A model generated the notes under the pieces. That model did no database searches. It was not told where the DNA came from and saw only the letters and a program-made list of their open reading frames with translations. The translations under genes and the position numbers were made by a program. From the IMG/VR virus record IMGVR_UViG_3300029319_000012, positions 42,406-106,405 of that record: a DNA stretch of 64,000 nucleotides. One strand, given 5' to 3'. Positions 62,876 through 64,000 of this stretch are shown one piece after another (the first letter of the stretch is position 1; every line of letters starts with the position of its first letter). This DNA comes from a virus.

Positions 62876-64000
62876 ATGTCTGTATTACAAAAGCTTACTG
62901 AAGGTATCGTCGAAAGATCCCTCCAGAGAGAAGGTGCTGCACTTTTAGATAAGTGGGAAGCAACCGGACTTCTTGAGGGCCTGGGTGACGATAACAACAA
63001 AGCGGGCATGGCCCGTCTTTTAGAGAACCAAGCAGCCCAGCTTCTTAAAGAGGCTTCATCCATGGCTCAAGGTGATGTCGAAGGCTTCGCAAGCGTTGCT
63101 TTCCCAATTGTCCGTCGTGTTTTCGGTGGACTTCTTGCTAACGATTTAGTTAGCGTCCAACCAATGAGCCTCCCATCGGGACTCATTTTCTTTATGGACT
63201 TCACTTACAGTGATCAAACAAGAGCACGCCTGGGCCTAGACCAGGGCGAGTCTGTTTACGGTGGTGGCGTGGTTGCCAGCCAGCTCACAGGTGGTGTTTC
63301 TGACATTACTGAAGAGGGTGGCGGTTTCTACAACCTCGCAAACGCTTACTCTTCGCCTACCGGTTCTGCGGGTGCAGCTAATGACACTGGCTTAGGCATG
63401 CGTGTTGTTCACCTCACCGCAGGTGGCAAGCTTGTTTCGGCTCTTACTGATGCTGAGAAGAAGCTTGTTAAGTACGATCCTGACCTTCTTGCTAACACTA
63501 CACACAAGGTTCAGGTTATTGACTGCGATTTTAGTGATCTTAGTAATCTTAACCTTGACATGGTTCAAGCCATTGAGCTTCAAACATCTTCAGACATCAT
63601 TCAAGGTTTTGATGATGATGATGGTGGCGTCGAGGGTCTCGGTGCTTCCACAATTACACATGTGCGTCGCTTGACACAGTTAATTGAGACAACTCCTGGA
63701 AGTGGTGTTAGGGATCTTCTTCGTATTGTCCTCGTTGATAGCACTGGTGCTGATACAATCGACTTCGCCGGTCAAGCGTTTGTGCCTCAAACTGACGGTG
63801 TAAACACAGACCAGCTCGGTGTTGCTTCTTACCCAATTGCTGACTCTTTCACACATGTTGAGCTTGGTAATGTCCGTGGTTCTAACTTCCCTCTAGAAGG
63901 TTCACCAGACACCAAGGCTGGAACTTCAGGTCTTAACATCGACATCCCTGAGATCGATCTCAAGGTGGATTCAATTCCTGTCACTGCGATGACCAGAAAG
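62876..64000 (+). CDS. 23: major capsid protein gp23, N-terminal part (cut by window end)
   Basis: From ATG 62876 (AGGAG upstream) the frame is open to the last base, giving 375 residues. The N-terminal region KWEATGLLEGL (residues 23-33) and RLLENQAAQLLKEA (about 43-56) match the cleaved pro-segment of T4 gp23. The core follows with SVAFPIVRRVFGGLLANDLVSVQPMS in two blocks (about 72-97), GLIFFMDFTY, and near the end DIPEID...VTAMTRK, as in the HK97-fold capsid proteins of T4-like phages. Codon choice here is clearly richer in C-ending codons than in neighbouring genes, as in highly expressed genes. The gp21 cleavage site likely lies near residue 60, by analogy. Confidence 0.95.
   Translation, partial: MSVLQKLTEGIVERSLQREGAALLDKWEATGLLEGLGDDNNKAGMARLLENQAAQLLKEASSMAQGDVEGFASVAFPIVRRVFGGLLANDLVSVQPMSLPSGLIFFMDFTYSDQTRARLGLDQGESVYGGGVVASQLTGGVSDITEEGGGFYNLANAYSSPTGSAGAANDTGLGMRVVHLTAGGKLVSALTDAEKKLVKYDPDLLANTTHKVQVIDCDFSDLSNLNLDMVQAIELQTSSDIIQGFDDDDGGVEGLGASTITHVRRLTQLIETTPGSGVRDLLRIVLVDSTGADTIDFAGQAFVPQTDGVNTDQLGVASYPIADSFTHVELGNVRGSNFPLEGSPDTKAGTSGLNIDIPEIDLKVDSIPVTAMTRK

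Noticed and set aside
949-63583. Many open frames of 60-150 codons on the minus strand
   Set aside because: All lie opposite well-supported + strand genes, lack ribosome sites and coupling, and show no recognisable products; they are shadows of the coding strand.
1-64000. Insertion sequences, integrase, att sites, CRISPR arrays
   Set aside because: No transposase or recombinase motifs, no terminal inverted repeats with target duplications, and no regularly spaced repeats were seen.

Overview
The window is a continuous piece of an AT-rich genome of a tailed phage with a contractile tail (a T4-superfamily myovirus). Every gene I can support is on the + strand. Genes are packed with overlaps of the ATGA or TAATG kind or short gaps, and the longest stretch without a gene is only about 100 bases. 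The T4-type core genes recognisable from their products are the late sigma factor (gp55), baseplate wedge gp25 and gp6, the recombination nuclease gp47/gp46 (here one fused gene), a RuvC-like resolvase, a primase, terminase gp17, portal gp20, prohead protease gp21, scaffold gp22 and the start of the major capsid gene gp23. The style of the structural proteins and a phage copy of ribosomal protein bS21 point to a marine bacterial host. The exact host cannot be read from this sequence. No tRNA, CRISPR array, integrase or insertion sequence was seen.

Layout. (1) 1-1.4 kb: end of a glycosyltransferase and a sugar-nucleotide epimerase, probably for glycan modification. (2) 1.35-3.1 kb: small proteins (one FmdB-like zinc ribbon, one membrane protein) and gp55. 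(3) 3.1-20.1 kb: tail hub and spike region with a 1367-residue OB-fold/peptidase-like protein, a 452-residue spike protein and a giant 3818-residue protein. (4) 20.1-46.3 kb: baseplate wedge genes gp25 and gp6, followed by nine large structural proteins, several likely to form the baseplate periphery and host-binding apparatus (LamG-like and fibronectin-III-like domains, paralogous pairs). (5) 46.3-51 kb: a replication/recombination island (RuvC-like, primase, fused SbcD-SbcC). (6) 51-54.5 kb: an accessory run of small proteins, including two with the same N-terminal peptide, a 38-residue cysteine-rich peptide, and membrane proteins that could form a lysis cassette. (7) 54.5-64 kb: DNA packaging and head: gp17, gp20, small unknowns, a DUF1360 membrane protein, a terminator, gp21, a small head-associated protein, bS21, a capsid-adjacent structural protein, gp22 and gp23 (cut by the window end).

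How it works together. gp55 would redirect host RNA polymerase to late promoters for the structural and head genes. The replication island probably uses host-type sigma-70 promoters, and one candidate lies just before the RuvC-like gene. The head genes follow T4 order except that tail sheath (gp18) and tube (gp19) are absent between gp17 and gp20. The most notable points are the phage bS21, the gp47-gp46 fusion with an atypical hook, the tiny cysteine-rich gene coupled to both neighbours, recurrent N-terminal peptides that may be head-targeting signals, and start codons without a Shine-Dalgarno sequence beside sigma-70-like -10 boxes.
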